From contig NZ_ML133852.1 in assembly GCF_003994255.1 (NCBI RefSeq), forward strand, positions 124,001-188,000: DNA of 64,000 bases. Reading direction: 5' to 3'. The position numbers were made by a program, and so were the translations under genes. This DNA is from Brachybacterium paraconglomeratum (GTDB lineage: Bacteria > Actinomycetota > Actinomycetes > Actinomycetales > Dermabacteraceae). The first letter of the stretch is position 1; every line of letters begins with the position of its first letter. The notes under the pieces were generated by a model. The model ran no database searches, was not told the DNA's origin, and was given only the letters and a program-made list of their open reading frames with translations. Positions 1-8,605 of this stretch are shown here, piece by piece.

Positions 1-529
1 GCGGGTCGTCGCGCGTGTACAGCGCGCCGACCAGCGTGGCGGCGGTGGACTTCAGACCACCCGAGCCCACGCCCACCAGCAGCAGGCCGAGGCCGAGGCC
101 GACCACGCCCGGGACCAGCGCCAGGGCGATGTGGCCGAACATGATCATCACGGCGGAGCCGAAGAGGGTCTTCTCCGGACCGAGCAGGCGGTCGGAGACG
201 AGCGCGCCGAGGATCGAGAAGAGGTAGACGGAGCCGCCGTAGGCGCCGACGATGCCGAGGGCAGTGCCCTCGTCGATGCCGAGACCGCCGTCGGTCGCGG
301 CGAAGTACATGTAGATCGCGAGGATGCCCTGCATGCCGTAGAAGCTGAAGCGCTCCCACAGCTCGACGCTGAACAGGTTCGCGAGCGGGCCGGGCTGGCC
401 CATGAAGGTGCGGCCGCTGGGGTTGTGCGCCTCAGGCGTGTCGGCGGGGTCCACGGCGACCCCGGCGGCGTCGCCGGGCGTCCGCTCAGGGGGCTGGACG
501 GAGGGATCTGGAGGGGTCGGAGAATTCAC
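1..529 (-). CDS. POT/PTR2-family proton-dependent oligopeptide transporter, N-terminal part (truncated by window edge)
   Basis: Only about 176 N-terminal residues are visible; the gene runs off the left edge. A roughly 45-residue hydrophilic N-terminus rich in Pro and Asp precedes the family signature ELWERFSFYG at about residues 56-65, the proton-coupling ExxER motif of POT transporters. Two to three hydrophobic helices and a short DRLLG loop, as in the loop between TM2 and TM3, follow. The family imports di- and tripeptides across the cytoplasmic membrane using the proton gradient. I chose the GTG at 529 because AGGATGG lies just upstream; the nearby ATG at 537 is in another frame that stops after 17 codons. 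No partner gene is visible. Confidence 0.85.
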   Translation of the reverse strand, partial: MNSPTPPDPSVQPPERTPGDAAGVAVDPADTPEAHNPSGRTFMGQPGPLANLFSVELWERFSFYGMQGILAIYMYFAATDGGLGIDEGTALGIVGAYGGSVYLFSILGALVSDRLLGPEKTLFGSAVMIMFGHIALALVPGVVGLGLGLLLVGVGSGGLKSTAATLVGALYTRDDP

Positions 530-631
530 GGTGAGCCATCCTGCGCCTCACCCGTTCACGGTGCAACGCGGCGACCGGGCGATGTGAGCAGTCCATCCCA
601 TCCCGCTGAGCAGAATGCGGGATCCGATCCC

Positions 632-2149
632 TCAGACTGATGACTCCTGTGCTCGCCCCGGGGTGGGGGCGAGGCTCGGCAGCTCCCGAATCCCGAACTC
701 CGATCGCAGCACGCGGGAGGCCGCGTGCAGCCCCGCCATCCCGTGCACGCCCGGCCCCGGAGGCGTCGCCGAGGAGCACAGGTACCAGCCGGTGCGGTCC
801 AGGCGGTAGGGGTCCGGCAGCGGGGTGGGCCGCGCGATCATTCGCGCCATCGTCACCCTGCCCTGGGAGATGTCGCCGCCGACGAGGGCAGGGTTGTGGT
901 GGATCATCTCCGCCGCGGGCACGGCGCGGGAGGCGACGACGAGGTCGCGGAAACCGGGGGCGAAGCGCTCGATCTGCGCGGTGACGCGCTCGGTCGGGTC
1001 GGTGCGGTCCCCGGCCGGTGCATGCGCATAGGCCCACAGCGGTCGCAGCCCGTCCCGGACCCGGCCCGGGTCGACCACGGCCGGGTCGCTGACCAGGGTG
1101 AGAGGACGGTCGGGGAAGCGCCCGGAGGCGACCTCCGCCTCGGTGCGGGCCATCTCGGCGCGGGTGCCGCCCAGATGCTGGGTCCCGGCGCGGCCGACGT
1201 CGGGATCCCGCCACGGCACCGGACCGGACAGCACGAAGTCGACCTTCGCGGCGCCGTCCCCGTGGGGGACCCTCCGCAGCATCGCCTCCAGGGGGCGGGG
1301 GAGACGGTTGGTGAGGACGTCCGCGGCGGCGGGCGCGGGGATGTCCAGCAGCACGGCGCGGGCCGGGGGCACGTCCCGCCAGGTCCGCACATGGTGCCCG
1401 GAGGTCACGGTCCCTCCGTGGGCGCGCAGGTCCGCCACCAGCGCGTCGACGATCGCCTGGGAGCCGCCGACGGGGATCGGCCAGCCCACTCCGTGCGCGA
1501 TGGTGCCCAGCAACGAGGCGGTGGCGCCGAGCGCGAGGGAGGGCAGCTGTCCGATCGCGTGCGCCGCCACCCCGGTGAGCAGGGCGCGGGCGCGCTCGGT
1601 GCGGAAGGGGAGGTCCCAGGCCGGGGTCCCCTGGAGGGCGACCAGCGCACCGAACAGCGGGGCGGTGCGCAGGGTCCGCGGGGTCAGCAGCGCGGAGGGC
1701 ACCGAGCGCTTGTCCCCGAGGGCGAGCTCGACGACGAGGTCCTGGTCGCGGGAGAGCGTGCCCAGCAGCGCGCGCCAGGCCGGCCCGTCGGCGCCGAGAC
1801 CGTCGGCGGTCCGCTCCACGTCCCGCCAGGCGATCGCGGCGGGGGTGTCGTCGAGCGGCTGCGCGTAGGAGGCCTCGGGGGCGATCGCGCGCACGCCGCG
1901 CGCGGCGAGGTCGAACTCCGCGAAGAAGGGGCTGGCGAGGGCGAGAGGGTGCACTGCGGAGCAGAGGTCGTGGACGATGCCGGGCGCGAGGCCCAGGTCG
2001 AGGGTGCGCGCCCCGCCGCCGATCGTCTCCTGCGACTCGAGGACATGGACCGCGAGACCGGCCCGGGCCAGGGTGACCGCGGCCGCGAGACCGTTCGGGC
2101 CGGAGCCCACGACGACGACGTCCGTCTCTGCGGCGGGCGAGGTGCTCAT
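632..2149 (-). CDS. Phytoene-desaturase-like NAD(P)/FAD-dependent oxidoreductase
   Basis: This 505-residue protein begins with a dinucleotide-binding fold: a beta strand, G15SGPNG20 and an acidic residue near 39 (VLES) that would hold the FAD ribose. GGGARTL, typical of phytoene desaturase/amine oxidase-like enzymes, follows. The C-terminal part has the second FAD-binding segment ending in a GVHGMAGLHAA stretch close to the terminus. Such enzymes desaturate or oxidise lipids, carotenoids or amines, but the substrate cannot be told here. No carotenoid genes are nearby, so a carotenoid role is not supported. It is divergent from the siderophore-interacting protein gene, with 111 bp between starts. 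The ATG at 2149 opens directly on the beta-alpha-beta fold. Confidence 0.8.
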   Translation of the reverse strand: MSTSPAAETDVVVVGSGPNGLAAAVTLARAGLAVHVLESQETIGGGARTLDLGLAPGIVHDLCSAVHPLALASPFFAEFDLAARGVRAIAPEASYAQPLDDTPAAIAWRDVERTADGLGADGPAWRALLGTLSRDQDLVVELALGDKRSVPSALLTPRTLRTAPLFGALVALQGTPAWDLPFRTERARALLTGVAAHAIGQLPSLALGATASLLGTIAHGVGWPIPVGGSQAIVDALVADLRAHGGTVTSGHHVRTWRDVPPARAVLLDIPAPAAADVLTNRLPRPLEAMLRRVPHGDGAAKVDFVLSGPVPWRDPDVGRAGTQHLGGTRAEMARTEAEVASGRFPDRPLTLVSDPAVVDPGRVRDGLRPLWAYAHAPAGDRTDPTERVTAQIERFAPGFRDLVVASRAVPAAEMIHHNPALVGGDISQGRVTMARMIARPTPLPDPYRLDRTGWYLCSSATPPGPGVHGMAGLHAASRVLRSEFGIRELPSLAPTPGRAQESSV

Positions 2150-2226
2150 GCGTGCCAGCCTAGTGGGCCGCGATGCGACAGGGCAGGGCGCACGTCCCGA
2201 GGCGCGGACGGGAGCCCGGCACGGAT

Positions 2227-2250
2227 TTACGTAATGCGTAAGTAGCGTAA
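2227..2250. promoter_or_regulatory. Candidate operator: three CGTAA repeats with overlapping palindromes
   Basis: CGTAA occurs at 2230-2234, 2237-2241 and 2246-2250. The first forms the perfect palindrome TTACGTAA (2227-2234), and TTACG with the second CGTAA forms an inverted repeat with a 5-base spacer. This AT-rich island lies in the 111-bp divergent region and abuts the start of the siderophore-interacting protein. It does not match the IdeR/DtxR iron box. A role as a repressor or activator site for one or both genes is inference. Confidence 0.4.
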
Positions 2251-2260
2251 TGTGGAGGGC

Positions 2261-3124
2261 ATGCAGACCACCACCGCCCAGTCCCCGTCCGTCGAGGCGC
2301 CCGCCGCGCGCCGTCCCCGGGCGCCGCGCCCCCAGGCCGTGCTCGAGGTGCTGGGCAAGACCCGCATCTCCCCGCGCCTGCTGCGCCTCACCCTCGGCGG
2401 CGAGGGCTTCAGCACCCTGCACCGCAACGAGCAGACCGACGCGTACGTGAAGCTCCTCCTTCCCGCACCCGGCTCCGGTCTGCAGCCCCCGTACGACCTC
2501 GACGCCCTGCGCGCGGAGAGCCCCGAGCTGCTCCCGACCCGCCGCACCTACACCGTGCGCCGCTGGGACGATGCGGCGCAGACGATCGAGATCGACGTGG
2601 TCCTGCACGGCGAGTCCGGCGAGGACGACCACGGCGTCGCCGCCCGCTGGGCCGACGAGGCCCAGCCCGGCGACCTCATCGCCATGAACGGCGCCGGCGG
2701 CGGCTGGTCGCCCGCGGCGGACGCGACGAGCCACCTGCTCATCGGCGACCACGCCGCGCTGCCCGCGATCGCCGCCGGCCTCGAGGCGATGGACCCGGAC
2801 GCCCGAGGTCTGGCCCTGATCCACCTGGACCACGACGAGGACCGCCTCGAGCTCGAGCACCCCGAGGGCGTCGAGCTGCGCTGGGTGCTCGGCGCGCGCG
2901 AGCAGCTGCTCGACGAGGTCGCGGCGCTGGACCTCTCGGACCACGAGGGCCTGGACGTCTTCTGCCACGTCGAGCGCGGCATCACGAAGCAGCTGCGTCG
3001 TCTCCTGGTCAAGGACGCCGGCATCCCCCGCGAGCAGATCTCGATCTCCGCCTACTGGGCGCTGGGACGCATCGAGGACCAGTTCCAGGCCGAGAAGCGC
3101 GAGCCCATCGGGGCCATCGACTGA
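2261..3124 (+). CDS. Siderophore-interacting protein (SIP/ViuB family FAD ferric-siderophore reductase)
   Basis: The 287-residue protein has the SIP layout: an FAD-binding barrel over about residues 25-150 with the flavin motif RRTYTVR (94-100), then an NAD(P)H-binding half ending in the family C-terminus around ISAYWALGRIED and QAEKREP. SIP proteins reduce ferric siderophores in the cytoplasm to release iron, usually with a flavin. The ATG at 2261 has GGAGG only two bases upstream, so the in-frame GTG at 2252 or a leaderless message is also possible (TAGCGT at 2243-2248). No siderophore transporter is adjacent. The divergent region carries a repeated CGTAA motif that may control it. The stop codon lies inside the first unit of a 56-bp tandem repeat. 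Confidence 0.85.
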   Translation: MQTTTAQSPSVEAPAARRPRAPRPQAVLEVLGKTRISPRLLRLTLGGEGFSTLHRNEQTDAYVKLLLPAPGSGLQPPYDLDALRAESPELLPTRRTYTVRRWDDAAQTIEIDVVLHGESGEDDHGVAARWADEAQPGDLIAMNGAGGGWSPAADATSHLLIGDHAALPAIAAGLEAMDPDARGLALIHLDHDEDRLELEHPEGVELRWVLGAREQLLDEVAALDLSDHEGLDVFCHVERGITKQLRRLLVKDAGIPREQISISAYWALGRIEDQFQAEKREPIGAID

Positions 3125-3289
3125 GCGACGTACTGCGAGGAACGAGCGGTAGGAGCTCAGTCAAGAGGGACGGAGTCTGAGCGACGTACTGCGAGGGACG
3201 AGCGGTAGGAGCTCAGTCAAGAGGGACGGAGTCTGAGCGACGTACTGCGAGGGACGAGCGGTAGGAGCTCAGTCAGGTGAGCGGAGTTT
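3122..3289. repeat. Three tandem copies of a 56-bp unit
   Basis: Units start at 3122, 3178 and 3234, each beginning TGAGCGACGTACTGCGAG. The first two are almost identical, and the third diverges over its last 20 or so bases. The array begins inside the stop codon of the siderophore-interacting protein gene and fills most of the 278-bp gap before the next gene. The period is not a multiple of three and each unit carries stops, so it is not coding. GCTCAG at the middle of a unit can pair with CTGAGC at the next unit junction. Function unknown. Confidence 0.9.
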
Positions 3290-3402
3290 GAGTCGGCGCG
3301 GCTGACACCGCGCCATACTTCGTCACGCTTCTCGCCGCGCCCGCCCGCGCCGCCGCACGATGGACCGCACAGGACGGACATCGAGCACGGCAGGGAGGCG
3401 CC

Positions 3403-4707
3403 ATGAGCACCGCAGGCATCCACGCGGGCTGGACGCGGGCAGACACGCACCGCGCCCTCACCCCACCGATCTACGCCTCGAGCGCCTATGCGCAGACCAG
3501 CCACTCGTCCCTGCGCGCCCTGTTCGAGCGACGTGCCGACGGCTTCGCCTACTCCCGCTCGGGGAATCCCACCACCGAGGTCCTCGAGCAGCGGATCACG
3601 GCGCTCGAGGGCGGGATCGGGGCGATCGCCGTCGCCTCCGGACAGGCCGCCACGACGATCGCGCTGTGCGCCCTCGCGGCTCCCGGCGGGCACGTCGTCG
3701 CCTCCTCGCGCCTCTACGGCGGCACCACCGAACTGCTCGACGACACCCTCGCCGACCTCGGAGTGACCACCACCGTGGCGGACCCCTGGGACCTCGAGGC
3801 GTGGGAGGCGGCGTTCACCCCGCACACCCGCGCCGCGATCGTCGAGTCGATCGCGAACCCGGGAGCGCAGCTGCTGGACCTCGACGCCCTCACCGCCATC
3901 GCCCATGCCCATGACGTCCCGGTGATCGTCGACTCGACCCTCGCCAGCCCCGCCCTCTACCGTCCCGGCGACCACGGTGCCGACGTCGTCGTCCACTCCG
4001 CCACGAAGTACCTGTGCGGCCACGGCACCACGATCGCGGGCCTGATCGTGGACACCGGACGCTTCGACCCGCGGCGATGTCCCGAGCGCTGGGAGCGCCT
4101 GACCACCCGCAACCGCCGCTTCGGCGTCACCTTCGCCGACGAGTACGCGCGCGGCGGCTCGGGGCTGCTCGCCTACGCCCGCGCCAAGTACGTCACCGAT
4201 CTCGGGGCGACCCTGCCCGCGACCAGCGCCCAGCAGATCCTCGTCGGCATCGAGACGCTCGACCTGCGCCTGCGCAAGATCAGCACCGACGCGACCACGC
4301 TCGCCGGACGTCTCGCCGCCGCCGGCGAGGTGGCCGAGGTGCACCATCCCTCTCTCCCCGGCCGGCCCGACCGGCATCTCGTCGCCCGGGACTTCCCCCG
4401 CGGCACCTCGGGCGTGTTCTCGATCGACCTGCACGGCGGCGAGGACGCGGCGGCGGCCTTCTGCGACGCGCTGGAGCTGTGGTCCCTCGCCGTGAACCTG
4501 GGCGATGCCCGGTCGCTGGTCTGCCATCCGGCGAGCACCACCCACTCCCATCTCACCCCCGCCCAGCGGGAGGCCTGCGGGGTGAGCGAGGGGACCGTGC
4601 GCCTCAGCGTCGGCCTCGAGGACCTCGAGGACCTCTGGGGGGACCTCTCCCGCGGGCTCGACGCCGCCCGCGCCGTCCTGCCGGAGGCGCGCGCCGTCCC
4701 GGCGTGA
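3403..4707 (+). CDS. Cys/Met-metabolism PLP enzyme, probable O-acetylhomoserine sulfhydrylase (MetY-like)
   Basis: The 434-residue protein is a complete Cys/Met-metabolism PLP-dependent enzyme of fold type I. Visible landmarks are the YSRSGNPT substrate/PLP loop at 50-57, ASGQAA near 78-83, the aspartate in VIVDST near 177 that contacts the pyridine nitrogen, and the Schiff-base lysine K202 in HSATKYLCGHG. Length and the GHGTTIAG segment suit O-acetylhomoserine (thiol)-lyases better than the shorter cystathionine gamma-synthases. It would make homocysteine from acetylhomoserine and sulfide, but the exact specificity cannot be fixed by eye. The start has a good GGGAGG site 4 bases upstream. 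No homoserine acetyltransferase gene is adjacent. Confidence 0.85.
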   Translation: MSTAGIHAGWTRADTHRALTPPIYASSAYAQTSHSSLRALFERRADGFAYSRSGNPTTEVLEQRITALEGGIGAIAVASGQAATTIALCALAAPGGHVVASSRLYGGTTELLDDTLADLGVTTTVADPWDLEAWEAAFTPHTRAAIVESIANPGAQLLDLDALTAIAHAHDVPVIVDSTLASPALYRPGDHGADVVVHSATKYLCGHGTTIAGLIVDTGRFDPRRCPERWERLTTRNRRFGVTFADEYARGGSGLLAYARAKYVTDLGATLPATSAQQILVGIETLDLRLRKISTDATTLAGRLAAAGEVAEVHHPSLPGRPDRHLVARDFPRGTSGVFSIDLHGGEDAAAAFCDALELWSLAVNLGDARSLVCHPASTTHSHLTPAQREACGVSEGTVRLSVGLEDLEDLWGDLSRGLDAARAVLPEARAVPA

Positions 4708-4757
4708 GCCTGCTCGCCTCCGGGAACACCGCAGGCCGCAGCCGGGTTGAGCCGGAC

Positions 4758-5873
4758 ATGGAACTCCTCGACGCCGTCGTGATCGGGGCTGGGCAGGCCG
4801 GCCTCTCCGCCGCCTACCATCTGCGCCGACGCGGTATGGAGGACGTCGTCGTACTCGACGCCGAGGACGGGCCCGGCGGGGCCTGGCGCCACCGCTGGGA
4901 CAGCCTCACCATGGCCACCGTCAACGGGATCCGCGAGCTGCCCGACGCCCCGGCCCCGGGGGTCGGCGGCGACGTCCCCGCGAACGTCGCGGTGCCCGAC
5001 TACTTCGCCGAGTTCGAGGCGCGGACGGGGCTCGAGATCCGTCGGCCCGTGCGCGTCACCCGTGTCGAGGAGGATCCGGCGGGTGCGGGGCAGCGGCAGG
5101 GGCCCCTGCTGGTCCGTGCGGTGGGGGCCGATGGACGGGCGCTGCCCGTGCTGCGCACCCGTGCGGTGCTGAATGCGACCGGCACCTGGACCCGTCCCTT
5201 CGTGCCCGCAGTCCCCGGCGCGGCGGAGTTCCGCGGGCGGCAGCTGCACACCGCCGAGTACGTCGCCGCTGACGAGTTCGCCGGGCAGCGGGTCGCGGTG
5301 GTCGGCGGCGGGATCAGCGCGCTCGGCCACCTGCAGGAGATCGCCGAGGTGGGCGAGACCCGCTGGTACACGCGCCGCGAGCCGATCTTCCGCGAGGACG
5401 AGTTCACCGAGGAGGCCGGGCGCGAGGCCGTCGCCGGGGTGTGGGACGCGGTGCGGGAGGGACGCCCCGTCGGCAGCGTCGTCTCCCACACCGGGCTGCT
5501 GTGGACCCCGGCGCTGCGCCGCGCCGCACGCCGCGGGATCCTGGACCGTCGGCCGATGTTCTCCCGGATCGTGCCGGGCGGTGTGATCGAGGCCGACGGG
5601 ACGCGCACCCCGGTGGACGCGATCCTCTGGGCCACCGGGTTCCGGCACGAGCTGCGCCACCTGCGACCGCTGGGACTGACCGGCCCGCTCGGCGGGATCG
5701 CGATGGACGGCACCGCCGTCGCCGCCGATCCCCGCATCCACCTCGTCGGCCACGGCCCGGGCGCCTCCACCATCGGGGCGAACCGTGCCGGGCGCGCGGC
5801 CGTGAACCGCCTGGTCCGCGACCTCGAGGCCGGGCTCGGCGCCTCTCTCGACCGGGAGCTCGTCCGCGCCTAG
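4758..5873 (+). CDS. Flavin-containing monooxygenase-like FAD/NADPH oxidoreductase
   Basis: The 371-residue protein has an N-terminal FAD site G10AGQAG15, the class B monooxygenase signature FRGRQLHTAEY at about 158-168 and a second dinucleotide site GGGISA near 183 for NADPH. WATGF near the end is the usual ATG-like motif that links the two domains. These enzymes oxygenate soft nucleophiles or act as reductases, and the substrate is unknown. The ATG at 4758 is 50 bases after the MetY-like gene, and the two could share a message. Its TAG stop is the first half of the TAGGGT hexamer in front of the PIG-L gene. Confidence 0.8.
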   Translation: MELLDAVVIGAGQAGLSAAYHLRRRGMEDVVVLDAEDGPGGAWRHRWDSLTMATVNGIRELPDAPAPGVGGDVPANVAVPDYFAEFEARTGLEIRRPVRVTRVEEDPAGAGQRQGPLLVRAVGADGRALPVLRTRAVLNATGTWTRPFVPAVPGAAEFRGRQLHTAEYVAADEFAGQRVAVVGGGISALGHLQEIAEVGETRWYTRREPIFREDEFTEEAGREAVAGVWDAVREGRPVGSVVSHTGLLWTPALRRAARRGILDRRPMFSRIVPGGVIEADGTRTPVDAILWATGFRHELRHLRPLGLTGPLGGIAMDGTAVAADPRIHLVGHGPGASTIGANRAGRAAVNRLVRDLEAGLGASLDRELVRA

Positions 5874-5876
5874 GGT
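5871..5876 (+). promoter_or_regulatory. Candidate -10 hexamer TAGGGT for a leaderless mRNA
   Basis: TAGGGT overlaps the stop codon of the flavin monooxygenase and ends 6 nt before the ATG of the PIG-L gene, so transcription would begin at or next to the start codon. There is no Shine-Dalgarno sequence. No clear -35 element is visible. Confidence 0.45.
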
Positions 5877-5882
5877 GGCGCC

Positions 5883-6611
5883 ATGGATGCTCCCATCGCC
5901 CTTCCCCCGCTGCCCGAGGACGGACTGCAGCGCGTGCTGTGCGTCGTCGCGCACCCCGATGACATGGAGTACGGCGCCTCCGCCGCCGTCGCCGCCTGGA
6001 CCGCCGCAGGCGTGGAGGTGACCTACCTGCTGCTGACCCGCGGCGAGGCCGGGATGGCGGAGCCGCCCGAGATCGTCGCGCCGCTGCGCGAGACGGAGCA
6101 GCGCAGCGCCTGCGCACAGGTGGGCGTCGAGGACCTGCGCCATCTCGACCACCCCGACGGGATGCTCGAGGGCTCGCTCGCGCTGCGCCGCGACATCGCC
6201 CGCGTGATCCGGCAGGCGCGCCCCGACCTGGTGCTCACCGCGAACTTCGAGGTCGAGGCGTACGGCGGGCTGAACCAGGCCGACCACCGGGTCGCGGGCC
6301 TCGCCGCCGTCGACGCCTGCCGCGACGCCGCGAACCCGTGGGTGTTCCGCGAGCTGGCCGAGCAGGAGCATCTCGCGCCCTGGGGCACGAGGACGCTCGC
6401 GGTGGCCGGGCACCCCGACCCCACCCACGCCAAGCCCGTCGGACAGCGCGAGGTCGACGCCGCGGTCGCCTCCCTGCGCGCGCACGAGGGCTATCTCGCG
6501 CACGTCACCGACCATCCCGCCCCGGAGGAGTTCATCCCGGAGATCCTCCGCCAGGGCGGTGCCGCCGCCGGCACGGACCACGCCGTCGTGCTGCGCGTGC
6601 ACGAGCTCTGA
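5883..6611 (+). CDS. PIG-L family deacetylase
   Basis: A 242-residue LmbE/PIG-L protein. The zinc motif AHPDDME lies at 23-29 and the partner histidine motif DHRVAG at 134-139, so both metal-binding elements are intact. The family removes N-acetyl groups from sugar conjugates; known members act in mycothiol synthesis and detoxification (MshB and Mca) and in antibiotic pathways. It lacks the longer insertions of MshB (about 300 residues), and no mycothiol genes are nearby, so I do not assign a mycothiol role. It starts 10 bases after the monooxygenase and is probably transcribed from its own leaderless promoter. Confidence 0.85.
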   Translation: MDAPIALPPLPEDGLQRVLCVVAHPDDMEYGASAAVAAWTAAGVEVTYLLLTRGEAGMAEPPEIVAPLRETEQRSACAQVGVEDLRHLDHPDGMLEGSLALRRDIARVIRQARPDLVLTANFEVEAYGGLNQADHRVAGLAAVDACRDAANPWVFRELAEQEHLAPWGTRTLAVAGHPDPTHAKPVGQREVDAAVASLRAHEGYLAHVTDHPAPEEFIPEILRQGGAAAGTDHAVVLRVHEL

Positions 6612-6663
6612 GCGCGGGACCGAACGGTCGGCCGCCCCCTGGCCGCCCGGCGTGCAGGCTCCT

Positions 6664-6669
6664 ACGGTG
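6664..6669 (+). promoter_or_regulatory. Candidate -10 hexamer TACGGT upstream of transketolase
   Basis: TACGGT is followed by a leader of about 31 nt that contains a GGAAGGA ribosome-binding site 6 nt before the transketolase ATG. The same CTCCTACGGTGG string occurs before the ABC-F leader at 14214-14225. No convincing -35 is seen. Confidence 0.4.
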
Positions 6670-6706
6670 GGGAGGTCAGGCAGGATCCGCCACGGAAGGA
6701 CTCCCC

Positions 6707-8575
6707 ATGACCACGACCATGCACGACGGACTCTCCCTCGAGCAGGTCCGCGAGCTCGCCGCCCAGCTGCGGGTCGACTCGATCCGCTCCTCGACCGCCG
6801 CCGGCTCGGGACATCCCACCTCCAGCCTGTCCGCCGCCGACCTGCTGGCCGTCCTCATGTCGCGCCACCTGCGCTACGACTGGGACGACCCCGACACCCC
6901 CGGCAACGACCACCTGATCTTCTCGAAGGGACACGCCTCGCCCCTGCTGTACTCGGTGTTCCGGGCGGCCGGCGTCGTGTCCGAGCAGGAGCTGCTGGAG
7001 GGCTACCGACGCTTCGGCCAGCGGCTCGAGGGGCACCCCACCCCTGTCCTGCCCTGGGTCGACGTCGCCACCGGCTCGCTCGGCCAGGGACTGCCCGACG
7101 GCGTCGGCATCGCTCTGGCGGGCGCGAAGCTCGAGAAGGCCCCGTACCGGGTCTGGGTGCTCGCCGGCGACAGCGAGCTCGCCGAGGGCTCGATGTGGGA
7201 GGCCCTCGCGACCGCCTCCCACTACGGGCTCACGAACCTGGTGACCGTCGTCGACGTGAACCGGCTCGGCCAGCGCGGCGAGACCGCGCTGGGATGGGAC
7301 ATGGACGCCTATGCCGCCCGTGTCGAGGCATTCGGCGCGGAGGCGGTCGTGGTCGACGGACATGACGTCGAGGCGATCGACGCCGCCCTCGCCCGTGCCG
7401 ACGAGGACCTCGAGCGGCCGCTGGTGATCCTCGCCCGCACCGTCAAGGGCAAGGGGATCCCCGGGGTCGAGGACGAGGAGGACTGGCACGGCAAGCCCAT
7501 GCCCGAGGAGCGTGCCGAGGAGGCGATCGACGCGCTCGGCGGCGTCCGCTCGCTGCAGGTGCGCGGTCCCCGCCCGCCCGAGGTTGAGCGCCGCTCGGCG
7601 TCCCGCGGTCAGGTCGAGCTGCCGACCTTCGACGTGGGAGAGGAGATCGCCACCCGCAAGGCCTACGGGCCGGCGCTGGCAGCCCTCGCCGACGTCGATC
7701 CCCGTGTGGTGGCGCTGGACGGGGAGGTGTCCAACTCCACCGGCGTCGCAGACTTCGTCCAGGCGCATCCCGAGAGGTTCTTCGAGATGTTCATCGCCGA
7801 GCAGCAGATGGTCGCCGCCGCGACCGGCCTGGCCGCCCGCGGGTACATCGCCTACGCCTCGTCCTTCGCGGCCTTCCTCAGCCGCGCCGCGGACTTCGTC
7901 CGCATGGCCCCCGTCTCCCGGGCCGACCTGCGACTGGTCGGCTCGCACGCAGGGGTGGAGATCGGCGCCGACGGCCCCTCCCAGATGGGCCTGGAGGACC
8001 TCGCCATGATGGCGGCGACGCAGGGCTCCACGGTGCTGTACCCGAGCGACGCGACCTCGACCGCCGCCCTGGTCGCCGCGATGGCTGACCTGCACGGCGT
8101 CAGCTACCTGCGGACCACCCGCGGCGGATACCCGGTGCTCTACGGGCCCGAGGAGGAGTTCCCCGTCGGCGGGTCCAAGACCCTGCGCCGCAGCTCGCAC
8201 GACGCGGTCACCCTCATCGGCGCCGGCGTGACGCTGCACGAGGCGCTCGGCGCGGCCGATGCGCTGGCCGAGGAGGGCGTGCAGACTCGCGTGATCGACG
8301 CGTACTCGGTCAAGCCGATCGATGCCGAGGGCATCCGCGCGGCCGTCGCCGAGACCGGCGGGCGCGCGGTGGTGGCCGAGGATCACCATCCCGAGGGCGG
8401 GCTGGGCGCGGCGGTGCTCGCGGCGCTGGCCGCCGAGCCGCTCGCCGATCTGCACCTCGAGCACCTCGCGGTCGACGGGGTGCCGGGCTCCGGCACCACC
8501 GCCGAGCTGCTGGACTGGGCCGGCATCGACGCCGCGCACATCGCGCGCGCGGCGCGGGCGGTGCTGGAGGGCTGA
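6707..8575 (+). CDS. tkt: Transketolase, short animal-type form
   Basis: At 622 residues this is close in length and motif order to vertebrate transketolase (about 623) and shorter than the usual bacterial enzyme (about 660-700). Visible are GSGHPTS (33-39), the TPP segment AGDSELAEG (153-161) with N185 closing the Mg-TPP motif, and IAEQQMV holding the catalytic glutamate that activates thiamine. The classical GDG has become GDS. A phosphate-pocket region with SHAGVEIGADGPSQ and a C-terminal domain ending near VDGVPGSGTTAELL complete it. It moves two-carbon units between ketoses and aldoses in the pentose phosphate pathway. It is monocistronic, with no transaldolase or other pentose-phosphate gene nearby. 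Confidence 0.9.
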   Translation: MTTTMHDGLSLEQVRELAAQLRVDSIRSSTAAGSGHPTSSLSAADLLAVLMSRHLRYDWDDPDTPGNDHLIFSKGHASPLLYSVFRAAGVVSEQELLEGYRRFGQRLEGHPTPVLPWVDVATGSLGQGLPDGVGIALAGAKLEKAPYRVWVLAGDSELAEGSMWEALATASHYGLTNLVTVVDVNRLGQRGETALGWDMDAYAARVEAFGAEAVVVDGHDVEAIDAALARADEDLERPLVILARTVKGKGIPGVEDEEDWHGKPMPEERAEEAIDALGGVRSLQVRGPRPPEVERRSASRGQVELPTFDVGEEIATRKAYGPALAALADVDPRVVALDGEVSNSTGVADFVQAHPERFFEMFIAEQQMVAAATGLAARGYIAYASSFAAFLSRAADFVRMAPVSRADLRLVGSHAGVEIGADGPSQMGLEDLAMMAATQGSTVLYPSDATSTAALVAAMADLHGVSYLRTTRGGYPVLYGPEEEFPVGGSKTLRRSSHDAVTLIGAGVTLHEALGAADALAEEGVQTRVIDAYSVKPIDAEGIRAAVAETGGRAVVAEDHHPEGGLGAAVLAALAAEPLADLHLEHLAVDGVPGSGTTAELLDWAGIDAAHIARAARAVLEG

Positions 8576-8605
8576 GCCTCCTGCACAGGGGCGGCGGGAC
8601 TGTGC

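Noticed and set aside
632..2149. Carotenoid gene cluster
   Set aside because: Only a phytoene-desaturase-like oxidoreductase is present; no crtB, crtE or lycopene genes are near.
2221..2260. IdeR/DtxR iron box for the siderophore-interacting gene
   Set aside because: The CGTAA repeats do not match the TTAGGTTAG-type consensus.
3290..3402. SAM or other riboswitch before the MetY-like gene
   Set aside because: I find no conserved S-box core or stacked helices in this short GC-rich stretch.
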